DNA of 59,793 nucleotides from an uncultured cyanobacterium (lineage in GTDB: Bacteria; Cyanobacteriota; Cyanobacteriia; PCC-6307; Cyanobiaceae). The translations under genes were made by a program, and so were the position numbers. This document shows, one piece after another, positions 16,578-29,337 of the stretch. A model generated the notes under the pieces. That model ran no database searches and was not told the origin of the DNA. It saw only the letters and a list, made by a program, of their open reading frames with translations. Within the stretch, counting starts at the first letter, position 1, and every line of letters begins with the position of its first letter. The DNA lies in the NCBI GenBank assembly GCA_903935205.1, contig CAIZQU010000144.1, positions 1-59,793 on the forward strand, read 5' to 3'.

Positions 16578-17291
16578 TCAGCGCCGCAGCAGATCACGAA
16601 CCCCGGCCACGCCGTCGACGATCTCACCGACCAGCACCTGGTCGGTGAGATTGACGAACAGGCCGTTCTCGAGAACGCCGGGGAGATTGTTGATCGCCTT
16701 TTCCAGGCTCACCGGATCGGTGATGCCACCGGCGAATTTCACATCGAGAACGAGATTGCCCTGATCGGTGACCACCGGTCCGGCCTTCTTCACCGCCATC
16801 CTCAGCTGGGCATCCCCGCCCATGGCTGCCAGCTGTGCCTGCACCTGCCGCCAGGCCCCGGGCAGCACCTCCACCGGCAGCAGGAAGCCCAGGTTGAGGG
16901 TCTGCACGAGCTTGCTGGCATCGACCACCACCACGAACCGGTCGGCGCGGCAGGCCACCAGTTTTTCCTGCACATGGCATGCTCCGCCACCTTTGATCAG
17001 CTGGAACGAGGGATCCACCTCATCGGCGCCGTCGATCGCCAGGTCGATCCGCTCGATCGCATTGAGGCTGCGCAGGGGAATCCCCAGCTCGGCCGCCAGC
17101 ACTTCCCCCTGGAAGGAGGTGGTCACGCCCACGATGTCGCGGAGCTCGCCGCGTTGCAGTTTGGCCCCGAGCGCCTGGATCATCAGCGCGGCGGTGGATC
17201 CAGAGCCGAGGCCCACCACCATGCCGTCATGGATCTGTTCGACGGCGGCCTGGGCCACTGCCTGCTTCATCTGATCCTGCAGATCGGCCAT
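16578..17291 (-). CDS. rpiA: Ribose-5-phosphate isomerase A
   Basis: This 237-residue enzyme interconverts ribose-5-phosphate and ribulose-5-phosphate in the Calvin cycle and the oxidative pentose-phosphate pathway. The motifs GLGSGSTA, the catalytic region IDGADEVDP with downstream [15 protein letters not shown], and GNLVLDV are all intact. It lies just after the terminator of the htrA-like gene, so it must have its own promoter in the 40-base gap or within the terminator region. Confidence 0.96.
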   Translation of the reverse strand: MADLQDQMKQAVAQAAVEQIHDGMVVGLGSGSTAALMIQALGAKLQRGELRDIVGVTTSFQGEVLAAELGIPLRSLNAIERIDLAIDGADEVDPSFQLIKGGGACHVQEKLVACRADRFVVVVDASKLVQTLNLGFLLPVEVLPGAWRQVQAQLAAMGGDAQLRMAVKKAGPVVTDQGNLVLDVKFAGGITDPVSLEKAINNLPGVLENGLFVNLTDQVLVGEIVDGVAGVRDLLRR

Positions 17292-17331
17292 CGGGGTCCA
17301 GTGCTGAGGCGCCAGACCGTAGCAGGACGCT

Positions 17332-17364
17332 GAAAATCCCCCGGCAGCATCGCGGCCGGGGGAT
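17332..17364 (-). terminator. Rho-independent terminator of the htrA-like gene
   Basis: On the minus strand ATCCCCCGGC and GCCGGGGGAT form a perfect 10-base-pair stem around a 9-base loop. TTTTC follows directly. It lies 63 bases beyond the stop of the protease gene and 41 bases before rpiA. Confidence 0.75.
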
Positions 17365-17426
17365 CGGGATTCCAGGGGGCTTGCGGCTGGCTCCTGGATG
17401 GATTCGGGCCAGGGCCCCCCAGGGCC

Positions 17427-19549
<2,123 letters not shown>

Positions 19550-19729
19550 GGTTGCCCCTCGCTGGCGGGCCGGTTGGGTGTGGATCCCAGGGTCGGTTGC
19601 GGCCGGCGGTTTGACCGCCGTCTGCCCTGGATTCCCAACGAGTCTTGACGGACGCGGCCGATGATCGCCCTCCACGGGGCTCGGCCCGGTCAATGGGTCC
19701 TAAGTTGCCAGGCAGAGAGCCGCGCAGCC

Positions 19730-20014
19730 ATGCCGTCCATCCCTCCCGGCAGCCGGCAGCGCTGCTCCCTTTGTCTGGTGGAGATCGAAGCGATCGGCTC
19801 CGGCCACGACGTGGTGCACTTCAGCATGGGGGCTCCGGGCACCCGGGCCAAGCTCTGGGCGCGAGTCTGCCAATACCTGCGCAGCCCCGAACAGTGCGGC
19901 CAGTGCCTGAACCAGGACGCCAGCCTGCGGGGCACGGTGACCAGCAACGACTACTACGCCGAGGCTCCTGTGCTGGAGCTGGGATCTCCGCCGCAGGTCA
20001 ATCCTCTAGGGTGA
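19730..20014 (+). CDS. Small conserved protein with cysteine pairs
   Basis: This 94-residue soluble protein has CSLC near the N-terminus and a second group C..YLRSPEQCGQC, a spacing that could bind zinc. It contains the segments VVHFSMGAPGTRAKLWARVC and VTSNDYYAEAP. I know no function; similar short proteins occur in picocyanobacteria. The start ATG at 19730 was preferred over a longer frame from 19661 because the cysteine-containing core begins just after it. It is divergent from the phosphoesterase. Confidence 0.6.
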   Translation: MPSIPPGSRQRCSLCLVEIEAIGSGHDVVHFSMGAPGTRAKLWARVCQYLRSPEQCGQCLNQDASLRGTVTSNDYYAEAPVLELGSPPQVNPLG

Positions 20015-20163
20015 TCGGATGCCCGCCGGGCAGCACGGAATCCTGCGCGACCAACCCCAGACGGGGAGCGTTCCAGGTTTCTGGGCAGTTTCATGAACTG
20101 CGGCCGCGGCGGCCCTTCCCGCCACAGTCGCCGCTCCTCCCTGGCCGGCGTCCCCTTCGCCCC

Positions 20164-20637
20164 TTGCCCCATCCCCTCGCCGCCGACCTTGAGCGCCTGG
20201 CCCAGCAGGTCGCGATCGCCCATGGCCTGACGGCCGTCGGCGTGGAATTCCTCACCCATCGCATCCCGATGACGGTGCAGGTTCTGGTGCGCCGCGCCGA
20301 TGGCGCGGATGTGAGCCTCGACGACTGCGCGGCCTTCAGCGGTCCTTTGGGTGAGGCGATCGAAGCCGCACAGCTGCTTGACGCGGCCTACGTGCTGGAG
20401 GTGAGCAGCCCGGGCATCGGCGAGGAACTCCAGACCGATCGGGAGTTCAGCAGCTTTCGCGGTTTTCCGGTCGAGGTGATCCGCCGCGATGCCAGAGGCT
20501 CGGAGCGCCCCCAGGAGGGCCTGCTGCTGGAGCGCGATGCCACTGCCGTACAGCTCAATGTGCGCGGTCGGATTGTGCGGATTCCCCGCGAAGAAGCGGT
20601 GCGGGTGCGGCTGATCAGCCCCCGCGACGGCCCCTGA
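20164..20637 (+). CDS. rimP: Ribosome maturation factor RimP
   Basis: This 157-residue protein needed for 30S subunit maturation shows the family features VGVEFLTH, VLVRRADG.DVSLDDCA and VLEVSSPGIGEEL, then the C-terminal SH3-like domain. The best start is a TTG at 20164 (MPHPLAADLERLAQ); there is no ATG or GTG that leaves a normal N-terminus, and the frame open further upstream is not coding. It is the first gene of the conserved rimP-nusA-ylxR-infB operon and ends 63 bases before nusA. Confidence 0.93.
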   Translation: MPHPLAADLERLAQQVAIAHGLTAVGVEFLTHRIPMTVQVLVRRADGADVSLDDCAAFSGPLGEAIEAAQLLDAAYVLEVSSPGIGEELQTDREFSSFRGFPVEVIRRDARGSERPQEGLLLERDATAVQLNVRGRIVRIPREEAVRVRLISPRDGP

Positions 20638-20700
20638 TCCCGCCCCTGCCGACTCCGCCGCGGTTCGCCGCCGACGCCCCGACCTCCCCCACCCGACGCC

Positions 20701-22203
20701 ATGGCCCTGGTAACGCTCCCCGGTCTGAACACCCTGATCGAGGACATCAGCGATGAGAAGAAGCTGCCACCTTCGGTGGTTGAAGCCGCCCTGCGGGAAG
20801 CGCTGCTGAAGGGCTACGAGCGCTACCGGCGCACCCTTTACCTGGGCATCAGTGAGGATCCATTTGAGGAGGATTATTTTTCGAATTTTGATGTTGCCCT
20901 CGATCTGGAGGAGGAGGGATACCGAGTTCTGGCCAGCAAGATCATTGTCGAGGAGGTTGAGAGCGAAGACCACCAGATCGGCATCGAGGAGGTGCGGCAG
21001 GTGGCTGAGGATGCCCAGATCGGGGACACGGTTGTGCTCGATGTCACACCCGAGAAGGATGACTTCGGCCGGATGGCTGCCGCCACTACGAAGCAGGTTC
21101 TCGCCCAGAAGCTTCGCGATCAGCAACGGCGCATGATCCAGGAGGAGTTTGCCGATCTTGAAGATCCGGTTCTCACCGCCCGAGTGATCCGCTTCGAACG
21201 CCAGAGCGTGATCATGGCTGTGAGCAGCGGCCTGGGACGACCCGAGGTTGAGGCGGAGCTGCCGCGGCGCGATCAACTGCCCAATGACAATTACCGCGCC
21301 AACGCCACCTTCAAGGTGTTTCTCAAGGAGGTCAGTGAGGTGCCCCGGCGCGGTCCCCAGCTCTTCGTGAGCCGCTCCAACGCCGGTTTGGTGGTGTACT
21401 TGTTCGAGAACGAAGTGCCTGAGATTCAGGAGGGTTCGGTCCGGATCGTCGCCGTTGCTCGCGAGGCCAATCCCCCCTCCCGTTCAGTCGGCCCCCGCAC
21501 CAAGGTTGCCGTCGACAGCGTCGAGCGCGAGGTGGATCCGGTCGGTGCCTGTATCGGTGCCCGTGGCTCCCGCATCCAGCAGGTGGTCAACGAACTGCGA
21601 GGCGAAAAGATCGATGTGATCCGCTGGTCCGCCGACCCGGGTCAGTACATCGCCAATTCCCTGAGCCCGGCCCGGGTTGAGATGGTGCGGCTGGTCGATC
21701 CCGAGGGCCACCATGCCCATGTGCTGGTGCCGCCGGATCAGCTCAGCCTGGCGATCGGCCGTGAGGGGCAGAACGTGCGCCTGGCCGCCCGGCTGACGGG
21801 CTGGAAGATCGACATCAAGAACGCCACCGATTACGACCAGACCAGTGAGGACAGACTCGTGGCCACCCTGATCGCCCAGCGCCAGGAGGAGGAGGCCCTG
21901 CAGGCCGAGGCTGAGGCGCGGCTGGCGGCCGAGCAGGCCGCCCGGGCCGAGGAGGATGCGCGGCTCCGGGAGCTCTATCCCCTGCCCGAAGACGAAGACG
22001 AAAACGAAGACGAAAACCAGGAGGAGCAGGACCAGGGCGATGGGCCGGAAGCGGCTGACGCAGATCTCAACGCTGGGCCGGCAGAGGATGGCGACCCTGC
22101 CATCGAACCGGAAACCGACGGTGAGGCATCGCAGCAGGGGGAGGACGAGCTCGGCTCCGCCCCGCTGCAGGAGGGCGGCGATGACGACACCCCGGCCCGG
22201 TGA
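20701..22203 (+). CDS. nusA: Transcription termination/antitermination protein NusA
   Basis: This 500-residue protein has the N-terminal RNA-polymerase-binding domain (about 1-130), then S1. The paired KH domains contain GACIGARGSRIQ and LAIGREGQNVRLAARLTGWKI. The C-terminal ~90 residues are a strongly acidic low-complexity tail (DEDENEDENQEEQDQ) in place of the acidic repeats of enterobacterial NusA. It modulates pausing, termination and antitermination. The stop overlaps the GTG start of ylxR by 3 bases within GTGA. Confidence 0.96.
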   Translation: MALVTLPGLNTLIEDISDEKKLPPSVVEAALREALLKGYERYRRTLYLGISEDPFEEDYFSNFDVALDLEEEGYRVLASKIIVEEVESEDHQIGIEEVRQVAEDAQIGDTVVLDVTPEKDDFGRMAAATTKQVLAQKLRDQQRRMIQEEFADLEDPVLTARVIRFERQSVIMAVSSGLGRPEVEAELPRRDQLPNDNYRANATFKVFLKEVSEVPRRGPQLFVSRSNAGLVVYLFENEVPEIQEGSVRIVAVAREANPPSRSVGPRTKVAVDSVEREVDPVGACIGARGSRIQQVVNELRGEKIDVIRWSADPGQYIANSLSPARVEMVRLVDPEGHHAHVLVPPDQLSLAIGREGQNVRLAARLTGWKIDIKNATDYDQTSEDRLVATLIAQRQEEEALQAEAEARLAAEQAARAEEDARLRELYPLPEDEDENEDENQEEQDQGDGPEAADADLNAGPAEDGDPAIEPETDGEASQQGEDELGSAPLQEGGDDDTPAR

Positions 22204-22481
22204 CGGACCCCAGACCGGTGTTGCGGCAGTGCGTAGCCTGCCGGTGCCTTGTGGATCGCCGCCAGCTCTGGCGGGTGGTCCGACTGGCCGGAGGCGGCCT
22301 CGCCCTCGACGCCGGCATCGGCCGTTCCGCCTACCTTTGCCCAAGCCCCAGCTGCCTGGACGAGGCCCGGCGCCGTAAACGGCTGCAGCGCTCTCTCCGC
22401 TGTCCGGTGTCGGATGGCCTCTACGCCGACCTCCTGGCCCGGATCGCCACCTCCGGACCCGCGACCCCTGAGGCAAGATGA
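22200..22481 (+). CDS. ylxR: YlxR family RNA-binding protein (DUF448)
   Basis: This 93-residue protein carries the family motif LRQCVACRCLVDRRQLWRVVR and a second Cys group (YLCPSPSCLDEARRRK). YlxR binds RNA and in Bacillus affects RNase P activity and gene expression. The GTG start at 22200 overlaps the nusA stop (GTGA), which implies translational coupling. It is always found between nusA and infB. Confidence 0.93.
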   Translation: MTDPRPVLRQCVACRCLVDRRQLWRVVRLAGGGLALDAGIGRSAYLCPSPSCLDEARRRKRLQRSLRCPVSDGLYADLLARIATSGPATPEAR

Positions 22482-22564
22482 ACAGTGGCCGTGGCGTGCG
22501 TACGGCCCGGTGGCACCCCTGCCCCAAACGGCGGCCCCCCTGGCCCCGCCCCTCGGAGACCTGA

Positions 22565-25500
22565 ATGACCAGCAGCGGCAAAGTGAGAATTTATGAGCTG
22601 TCCCGGGACCTGGGCCTGGACAACAAGGACGTGCTCGAAGCCGCAGAGAAACTTTCCATCGCCGCCCGCAGCCACAGCAGCTCGATCAGCGATGATGAAG
22701 CCATCCGCATCAAGGCCCTGATCAAGGGCAATGGCAGCGGCGCCCAAGCGCCCCAGCCCTCCCCACCAGCCAAGGCGATTCTGTCTGTGAAGAAGGCGGC
22801 AGCCACCCCGGATGTGGCGCCACCGGCGCCCCAGCAGCCCGCGCCACCGGCGCCACCGAAGCCGGCGGCGCCGGTTTCCCGACCCCAGGCGGGCAGCCCG
22901 GCGGCGCCCGTGCCCCGCCCCGCCGCTCCGTCGCCGCGCCCCGTACCGGCGTCCCAGGCTTCCGGCCAGGAGCGACCGCGCCCGGTCCAGCCCGAGCGCC
23001 CTGCGGCATCCGCTCCGATTTCCCCGCCGGCCCGACCCACCCCACCGGCCCCGACACTGGCGCCACCGGCGAGACCGGCGGCGGTCCCTTCTCAGGCCCC
23101 ACGCTCGCCAGAGTCCTCCAGGCCCGCGGCCAATGCCGCTGCCGCGAATTCCCCGGCCGGGCCTTCCGCCACCCCCGCTCAACGTCTGGCTGCCGCCGCT
23201 CCGGCGCCCGCCCGACCGGTGGCGCCACCGCCCCGTCCGTCGGCAGCGCCACCGACCCGTCAGCCCAGCCCGAGCGACCGCCAGCCTCCGCCGGAACGGC
23301 GCCCCACAGCCCCTGTGCCCCGTCCGGTGACGCCAATGCAGGTGAACCGGCCGGGACAGCCCGCCGCGCCCCAGCGTCCCGCAGCCGGCCCCAGGACTGG
23401 TGGCGCTCCCGTTCGCCCCGCCCAGCCCGGCGGTCGCCCCGTCGCTCCAGGACGCCCCCAGCTGGTGGGCCGCCCACAGGCGGCCCCAACGGGGGGGCCG
23501 GCCGGTGGATCAGCGACCGGTTCTGGCTCTGGCTCCGCCTCCGGCAGCCCTCGCCCGGCGCCGCCGGCTCCCAGGCCCCAGCGCCCTGGAGCCCCTGCTC
23601 CTGTGCGTCCGGGGGCTGGAGCGGCCAGGCCCCAGCCCCCGGCTGGTGGCCGCCCCTCCCCCGGGCCCGGCCGGCCCGGGATCACGCCGCTGGAACTGGT
23701 CGGCAAGCCCATCCGCCGCGATAGCAGTGCTCCTGCCGGTCCGACGGCCGGTCGACCGGCGGCCCCTGGCCGACCTGGCATGCCGGCCGGCATGCGCAAG
23801 CCGATGGCCCCCGGCGAGCTGATGCAGCTGCAGAAGCCCAGCGGACGGCCGACGGCGGCACCTCCCCGGCGGCCCGAACGTCCCGAGGGCGCTGCCGAAC
23901 CGGGTACGGTTCCCGATCTGGTTCGCCCCACGGCGGCGCCTCCCACGGCTCCACGCCGTCCTGGCTTCCGCCCCGGTCAGCCCGGTGCCGCCCCCGCCGC
24001 CGCGCGGGCCAAGCGCCCCGACTGGGACGACAGCGCCAAATTGGAGGCATTGCGCAGCCGCACGCCGCAGAAGCAGCGCCAGAAGGTCCACATCATCGGT
24101 GAAAACGATGATGCGCTCACCACCGAAACCAGCGGTTACGCCGGCGAACAGGAGGCGATGGTGTTGCAGGCGAGCCTGGCTCGCCCGGCCAAACCCCGCA
24201 GCACCCCTGGCAGTGCCGCCAAGCCCACGGTGGCGGTGCGCAAGCGCAAGAAGGAAACCACCCGCCAGCGGCAGCGCCGCCGCGCCATGGAGCTGCGGGC
24301 CGCCCGCGAGCTCAAGGCCCAGCGGCCGGAGATGCTGATCGTGCCGGAGGGCAACCTCACGGTGCAGGAACTGGCCGACCGGCTCGGGGTGGAGAGTTCC
24401 GAGATCATCAAATCCCTCTTCTTCAAAGGGATCATCGCCACCGTCACCCAGACCCTCGATCTGCCCACGATCGAGACGGTGTCCGATGAATTCGGGGTGC
24501 CGGTGCTCGAGGACGACGTCCAGGCGGCCGCTGCCAAGACCACCGAGATGATCGAGGCCAGCGACCTCGAACACCTGATCCGCCGTCCTCCGGTGGTGAC
24601 GGTGATGGGCCACGTCGATCACGGCAAGACCAGCCTGCTTGATGCCATCCGCAAGACCCGTGTTGCGGCAGGGGAGGCCGGCGGCATCACCCAGCACATC
24701 GGCGCCTATCAGGTGGAGGTTCCCCACGGCGGCGAGCGCCGTCGGATCACCTTCCTCGACACCCCCGGCCATGAAGCCTTCACCGCCATGCGTGCCCGTG
24801 GCACCAAGGTCACGGACGTGGCCGTGCTGGTGGTCGCCGCCGATGACGGCGTGCGCCCCCAGACCCTGGAGGCGATCAGCCACGCCCGCGCCGCCGAGGT
24901 GCCGATCATTGTGGCGATCAACAAGATCGACAAGGAGGGTGCTTCGCCAGACCGGGTCAAGCAGGAGCTCTCCGGCCACGATCTGGTGTCCGAAGACTGG
25001 GGCGGTAACACCGTCATGGTGCCGGTGAGCGCCATCAAGGGCGACAACATCGATCAGTTGCTCGAGATGATCCTGCTGGTCACGGAGGTTGAAGACCTCC
25101 AGGCCAATCCGGATCGTCTCGCCAGGGGCACCGTGATCGAGGCCCATCTCGACAAGGCCAAGGGTCCGGTGGCGACTCTGCTGATTCAGAACGGCACGCT
25201 TCGCAACGGCGACGTTGTGGCGGCTGGTCCGGTGCTCGGCAAGGTGCGGGCGATGGTTGACGACACTGGAAAACGGGTCAAGGAAGCCGGACCGTCCTGT
25301 GCCGTCGAGGCCCTCGGTTTCAGTGAGGTGCCCACCGCCGGTGATGAGTTCGAGGTCTACCCCGATGAGAAGAGCGCCCGCGCCGTCGTTGGCGATCGGG
25401 CCACCGAGGCCCGGGCCTCTCGCCTCGCCCAACAGATGGCCTCCCGTCGCGTCTCCCTGGCCTCGATGTCGGGTCAGGCGAGCGAAGGCGAGCTCAAGGA

Positions 25501-26110
25501 GCTCAACCTCATCCTCAAGGCCGATGTGCAGGGTTCGGTGGAGGCCATTCTTGGAGCCCTCGAACAGCTGCCCCAGGAGGAGGTCCAGGTTCGGGTGCTC
25601 CTCTCGGCACCGGGCGAGATCACCGAGACCGACGTCGACCTGGCCGCGGCTTCCGGTGCCGTGATCGTCGGCTTCAACACCTCCATGGCATCTGGCGCCA
25701 AGCGTGCCGCGGATGCCACCGGTGTCGATGTGCGCGATTACGACGTCATCTACAAACTGCTTGAGGAGATCCAGATGGCCATGGAGGGCCTGCTGGAGCC
25801 TGAGCTGGTGGAGGAGGCTCTCGGAGAGGCCGAGGTGCGGGCGGTGTTCAGCATCGGTCGCAACGCCGTGGCCGGCTGTTATGTCACCAGCGGCAAGCTG
25901 CAACGCAACTGCAAGGTGCGGGTTCATCGCGGCCGGGACAAGGTCTTCGAGGGCGACCTCGACTCCCTGCGTCGCAACAAGGATGACGTCAAGGAGGTCG
26001 CCACCGGCTTCGAATGCGGCATCGGCTGTGATCGTTTCTCCTCCTGGCAGGAGGGCGACCGCATCGAGGCCTTCAAGCTGGTGACCCAGCGACGCACCCT
26101 CAGCACCTGA
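22565..26110 (+). CDS. infB: Translation initiation factor IF-2
   Basis: This 1181-residue GTPase places initiator tRNA on the 30S subunit. The first 60 residues form the IF2N fold ([21 protein letters not shown]). A linker of roughly 450 residues rich in Pro, Ala, Arg and Gly follows; it is long even for cyanobacteria. A second IF2N module ([17 protein letters not shown]) lies near 600. The G domain has GHVDHGKT at about 682, DTPGHEAF at about 732 and NKID at about 786. The C2 domain with [12 protein letters not shown] ends the protein. It follows ylxR by 83 bases. Confidence 0.97.
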   Translation: MTSSGKVRIYELSRDLGLDNKDVLEAAEKLSIAARSHSSSISDDEAIRIKALIKGNGSGAQAPQPSPPAKAILSVKKAAATPDVAPPAPQQPAPPAPPKPAAPVSRPQAGSPAAPVPRPAAPSPRPVPASQASGQERPRPVQPERPAASAPISPPARPTPPAPTLAPPARPAAVPSQAPRSPESSRPAANAAAANSPAGPSATPAQRLAAAAPAPARPVAPPPRPSAAPPTRQPSPSDRQPPPERRPTAPVPRPVTPMQVNRPGQPAAPQRPAAGPRTGGAPVRPAQPGGRPVAPGRPQLVGRPQAAPTGGPAGGSATGSGSGSASGSPRPAPPAPRPQRPGAPAPVRPGAGAARPQPPAGGRPSPGPGRPGITPLELVGKPIRRDSSAPAGPTAGRPAAPGRPGMPAGMRKPMAPGELMQLQKPSGRPTAAPPRRPERPEGAAEPGTVPDLVRPTAAPPTAPRRPGFRPGQPGAAPAAARAKRPDWDDSAKLEALRSRTPQKQRQKVHIIGENDDALTTETSGYAGEQEAMVLQASLARPAKPRSTPGSAAKPTVAVRKRKKETTRQRQRRRAMELRAARELKAQRPEMLIVPEGNLTVQELADRLGVESSEIIKSLFFKGIIATVTQTLDLPTIETVSDEFGVPVLEDDVQAAAAKTTEMIEASDLEHLIRRPPVVTVMGHVDHGKTSLLDAIRKTRVAAGEAGGITQHIGAYQVEVPHGGERRRITFLDTPGHEAFTAMRARGTKVTDVAVLVVAADDGVRPQTLEAISHARAAEVPIIVAINKIDKEGASPDRVKQELSGHDLVSEDWGGNTVMVPVSAIKGDNIDQLLEMILLVTEVEDLQANPDRLARGTVIEAHLDKAKGPVATLLIQNGTLRNGDVVAAGPVLGKVRAMVDDTGKRVKEAGPSCAVEALGFSEVPTAGDEFEVYPDEKSARAVVGDRATEARASRLAQQMASRRVSLASMSGQASEGELKELNLILKADVQGSVEAILGALEQLPQEEVQVRVLLSAPGEITETDVDLAAASGAVIVGFNTSMASGAKRAADATGVDVRDYDVIYKLLEEIQMAMEGLLEPELVEEALGEAEVRAVFSIGRNAVAGCYVTSGKLQRNCKVRVHRGRDKVFEGDLDSLRRNKDDVKEVATGFECGIGCDRFSSWQEGDRIEAFKLVTQRRTLST

Positions 26111-26115
26111 TCCCC

Positions 26116-27030
26116 GTGACCCAGGCCGTCGCCCCCACGCCCCGCAGCGAGTCCTTGCTCTGGCTCCAGCTGCTGGGGCTGGGGGTCATGCCCCTTGAAG
26201 CCCTGGTGTTGCTGTTGCTCCTGGCCGGCAGTGATCCCGGCCCGTGGCCAGGTCTGGAGCGCCTGCTCTGCTGGGCCATCGGTTCTCTGGTGCCGGCTTA
26301 CCTGCTCTGGCGCCGACCCGCCGATCCGTTTTCGCTGCTGCTCCTGCAGGTGCCCCAGCGGGGCCGCAGTCGCCTGCAGCTTCAGCTCAGCGCCCTCCAG
26401 GTCCACCCCTTGCTGCAGGTGGGCCTGTTGTTGGGTTGCCTGGCTTCCCTGGCCCTGCTCTGGTGGGTTGATTCCCACGCCGCCTTGGCCACGGACCTCT
26501 CTCCCCTGATGGGCTCCTCGCGGCTGTTGGCCCTGCTGCTGGCGGCGGCGATCCTGGCCGCGCTGCTCTGGCAATGGCAGCAGGTGTTGCAGGCCATCTG
26601 GCTCCTGCGCATGCCCCCTGCCCGGTTGGTGGCGGCGGCGCCGATGGGATTGGACAGTCTCAACAGCCAGCGCCTGCTTCTGGGGATCCCTCTGCTGTTG
26701 CCCAACCCCCTGGAGGTGGCCCCTTCACCGTCCGCTCCCGCCAGCAGGGCCCGATCCATCCCGATCGCCTCACCGACCTCGCACCAGATCAAGCCGGAGG
26801 CACCCGGCGAGAGCCAGCAGCGCGACCCAGAGCCCCTGTCCGGCCCGCACTTCCAACCCGATCACCAGCCCAATGGCCCCGAGCCTGAACTCGAGACCCA
26901 GAAGCCTGACGCTGAAGACCCGAAGCCATCCGCCGGCCTTCCCTCAGGGGGCGGTGTCCCGGTTGCGGTCGAACCAGAGCAGGCCGCCGCAGAGGATGAG
27001 CGCGGTGGATTGGATCAGCAGATCGGTTGA
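26116..27030 (+). CDS. Low-complexity-tail membrane protein (cyanobacterial)
   Basis: This 304-residue protein has four predicted membrane helices in the first ~165 residues (WLQLLGLGVMPLEALVLLLLLAG, WAIGSLVPAYLLW, HPLLQVGLLLGCLASLALLWW, LLALLLAAAILAALLW). A hydrophilic segment ends in LNSQRLLLGIPLLLPNPLEV. The final ~110 residues form a low-complexity Pro/Glu/Ser tail. The domain order matches a picocyanobacterial family known by that descriptive name next to infB; function unknown. The GTG start lies 5 bases after infB, so it is cotranscribed. Its last 87 bases overlap the convergent DUF3493 gene. Confidence 0.7.
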   Translation: MTQAVAPTPRSESLLWLQLLGLGVMPLEALVLLLLLAGSDPGPWPGLERLLCWAIGSLVPAYLLWRRPADPFSLLLLQVPQRGRSRLQLQLSALQVHPLLQVGLLLGCLASLALLWWVDSHAALATDLSPLMGSSRLLALLLAAAILAALLWQWQQVLQAIWLLRMPPARLVAAAPMGLDSLNSQRLLLGIPLLLPNPLEVAPSPSAPASRARSIPIASPTSHQIKPEAPGESQQRDPEPLSGPHFQPDHQPNGPEPELETQKPDAEDPKPSAGLPSGGGVPVAVEPEQAAAEDERGGLDQQIG

Positions 27031-27252
27031 GGGCACCTCTCCGCCGGCAGCTGAACGCATCGCCATCGTCGCCAGACCGACTGCCGCCGAGGCGGTCAGA
27101 GCGATCCAGAGCCCCCGGCGCAGTCCTCGCCAGGGGGTTCGGGCCTCCTCAAGCAGCCGCCTCCGCAGCTCGGGATCAAGAGGGGCACGGTCGGACTGGG
27201 ATCCCATCGGATTCGGCGGTGGTGGGGGGGGCGTTGCTGGATCAGGCGGCAA
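26944..27252 (-). CDS. DUF3493 domain protein (LPA1/REP27-like photosystem assembly domain)
   Basis: This 102-residue protein starts with a Pro-rich stretch. The motif LRRRLLEEARTPWRGLRRGLW leads into two membrane helices (IALTASAAVGLATMAMR and LIQSTALILCGGLLWF). This matches the DUF3493 domain, shared by cyanobacteria and the plastid proteins LPA1/REP27 that help photosystem II D1 assembly; in the cyanobacterial protein this role is inferred only. The start could be the TTG at 27252, with GAGG upstream, or the ATG at 27207 (87 residues). The 3' end overlaps the convergent upstream gene. Confidence 0.75.
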   Translation of the reverse strand: MPPDPATPPPPPPNPMGSQSDRAPLDPELRRRLLEEARTPWRGLRRGLWIALTASAAVGLATMAMRSAAGGEVPSTDLLIQSTALILCGGLLWFDRNRDTAP

Positions 27253-27299
27253 ACGCCTCGCCCCAACGGCCGGAGGGTCAATGCTAGTTTGCAGGGGTT

Positions 27300-27371
<72 letters not shown>

Positions 27372-27645
27372 TTCTCGACCCACCGTTCCACCACCCGAAA
27401 GATCAGTTCCCGCAAGCGATCTGACGGTTGTCGACAACCACCCTTCCCCTGTCTCGACATGAGACGCTCGGGCTAATGCTGCCGATCCTGCTGCGGGTTT
27501 GCAAGACGGGAGGCGGAGCGCCTGGGGTAAGCCCTGTCGGCCCCTCTGCGCGGGGTGGTCGCCCTTGTCTGGGCAGCCGCAATCGCTCAGGTCGCAGGCG
27601 GGGCAGCCCCCTGAAAGAGGTTCCCAGCCCAGGCCACGGGATGCA

Positions 27646-27973
27646 GCCAGCGTCCCCCAGTTCCAGGCCATGGTCGCCATGGAGGCGATCGGTGGCCGCA
27701 GGATGATCCAGGAGATCGCCGCCGATCACGCCATCGGAATGCGCAATGCAGCGCCTCTCGCGATGCGACCCGATCCAGATGAATCCGTGGAAGATCGGGC
27801 GCCTGGATGGCGCCAGCGAGCTTGGCATCAGAGGCAAGAACCCCCAGGACAACGGGGACGGGGAAGCAGAAGCGGCGCTGTTTCAGCAGATCGGGCGGCC
27901 GCAGATGGCGCTCGGAAGGCTCCAAAAAATCTCAGCTGCTCTGCTCTCCTTTAATAGTGTAATCTGGTCATGA
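27646..27973 (+). pseudogene. IS3-family transposase OrfA remnant, frameshifted
   Basis: Two plus-strand frames together give most of an IS3 OrfA. The first (27646-27738) reads QFQAMVAMEAIGGRRMIQEIAADHAI, matching the helix-turn-helix start of OrfA. The second (about 27769-27960) reads PIQMNPWK, then LDGASELGIRGKN, then AALFQQIGRPQMALGRLQK, matching the rest. About 30 bases of inserted or altered sequence and a frame change separate them, so the gene is dead. No OrfB follows. Confidence 0.7.
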
Positions 27974-28078
27974 TCGATATGATTGTGCAGCGTCAGCGGC
28001 CACGGTGAGTGACGGGGACTTCCTCGATCCCTGGCCTACCACCGGCCCAGCGCCGCCACCAGAGCACCCACCTCACTC

Positions 28079-28450
28079 CTAGTGCCTCTGGCACGCTGAC
28101 CTGCGGCCAGGTAGGTGGCGGGAGACGCCAACGATGGTTGCCCCCATGATCACGGCGTACAGGGCCTGATCCACCCGGCGGCGGGGTTCAAGGATCGTGG
28201 GCAGGACGCTGCCGGAGCGCAGTTTGGGGATCTGCAGCGCCAGGCCCCCCACCTGGGTGGTGAGGGTGCGGGGCCGATAGCCGCTGCGGTGGCCGAGCCG
28301 CTCCTCGATGCGTTCGTGCCAGTCGGCGCTGAGAAAGGCGGAGAGCTCCAGCTCGATCAGCTATGGCAGTCCTTGGCGGGCCTACTCCGGGATCCGTTCA
28401 CCGGCGCTGCTGCCATCGAGTAGCGAGGCCAGCTCAGGTGCGTCAGAGAG
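28079..28450 (-). pseudogene. IS256-family transposase remnant
   Basis: The minus strand encodes an N-terminal piece of a Mutator/IS256 transposase: DAPELASLLDGSSAGERIPE, then ELSAFLSADWHERIEERLGH, then GYRPRTLTTQVGGLALQIPK and LEPRRRVDQALYAVIMGA. Two in-frame stops (28382-28384 and 28361-28363) interrupt it. It ends after about 120 codons, losing the catalytic core. Confidence 0.8.
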
Positions 28451-29337
28451 TGGTGTGGGCGTGGTTCGTCCGGCGGAGGTAGGACTCGAACCAGGGAAGC
28501 GGGCCTGCTCACCCCTTGCGACAACTGGCGTTTCAGGAGCGGAGCTCAGCCCCGGCTACACCGGGGTGTGGCTGCCGGGGGAATCCTGCTACTGCAGGGG
28601 ACGCCAGCGCGCAAGCTGCAGGGGGCGCTACCGCTGCGGTTGCTGCAAATGATCAGGCGATGACTGACCACTGCTGATGCAGCCATCCAAGATCATGATT
28701 CGGTGAAACGAGTGCTGACAAGAGATCTGGGATGACTCGCCATCACGCTGGAAGGCATGGAGAGATGTGTTGCTCAGATTCCCTCCTGCTGTTTCTCGAC
28801 GACGCACTTGAGGAGTCACTCATAATTTTCTTCGGGTAATCAGTTGTCGATTGATTCGTCATCAGGAGGTTGCGTTCTCTACTCCCGTCACCGCCTCTCT
28901 CAAGCTTTCGATTCGCCACGCCCCTGTTTCACCTGCCCAGGCTTCCGGCCGAACCCTCAGACTCGACGCCTTCTGGGGCTGATCGGCGGCGGATTGGCTG
29001 TGTGTCAAGGCCTTCCCCCACTGTTTGAATGGCAGGCTGCCAGAGGAAAACAGGCCAGGGGCCTGCTGCGCAACCCCCGTATCCCCAGGCCTGTCAGCGG
29101 CTCAACCAGGAGTCTTCAAGGCTCTGGCCAGGTTTGTGGCGACGCATCAACGAGCCGATCGCATCAACGACCAGTAAGGCCCCGGTCGCGTTTTTTCTGC
29201 CAACTCCTTGCGGCTGCCGTGGGCCGTTGCTGAGTGAAATGGCCATCGAGGCCGGCAGGCCCCAGCGCACCCGCAGCAACAAGGTCGCGAGAAGGGGGCG
29301 GAGTCTGGTCTATTCTGACTGCCTTGGTTCGCAGCCG
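28451..29337. other. Gene-poor stretch after the IS remnants
   Basis: I see no credible gene in these ~890 bases. The part from 28650 to 28900 is noticeably AT-richer than the chromosome average. Open frames on both strands are short or lack start sites and resemble nothing known. A hairpin CAGGCCAGGGGCCTG lies near 29052. The region probably consists of decayed mobile DNA. Confidence 0.4.

Noticed and set aside
23510-25927. 805-codon open frame on the minus strand opposite infB
   Set aside because: Antisense shadow of IF-2; no family motif or start region.
28465-28505. GGTTCGAGTCC-like sequence on the minus strand resembling a tRNA T arm
   Set aside because: The flanking bases do not form a T stem, and no matching D arm, anticodon arm or acceptor stem can be drawn.
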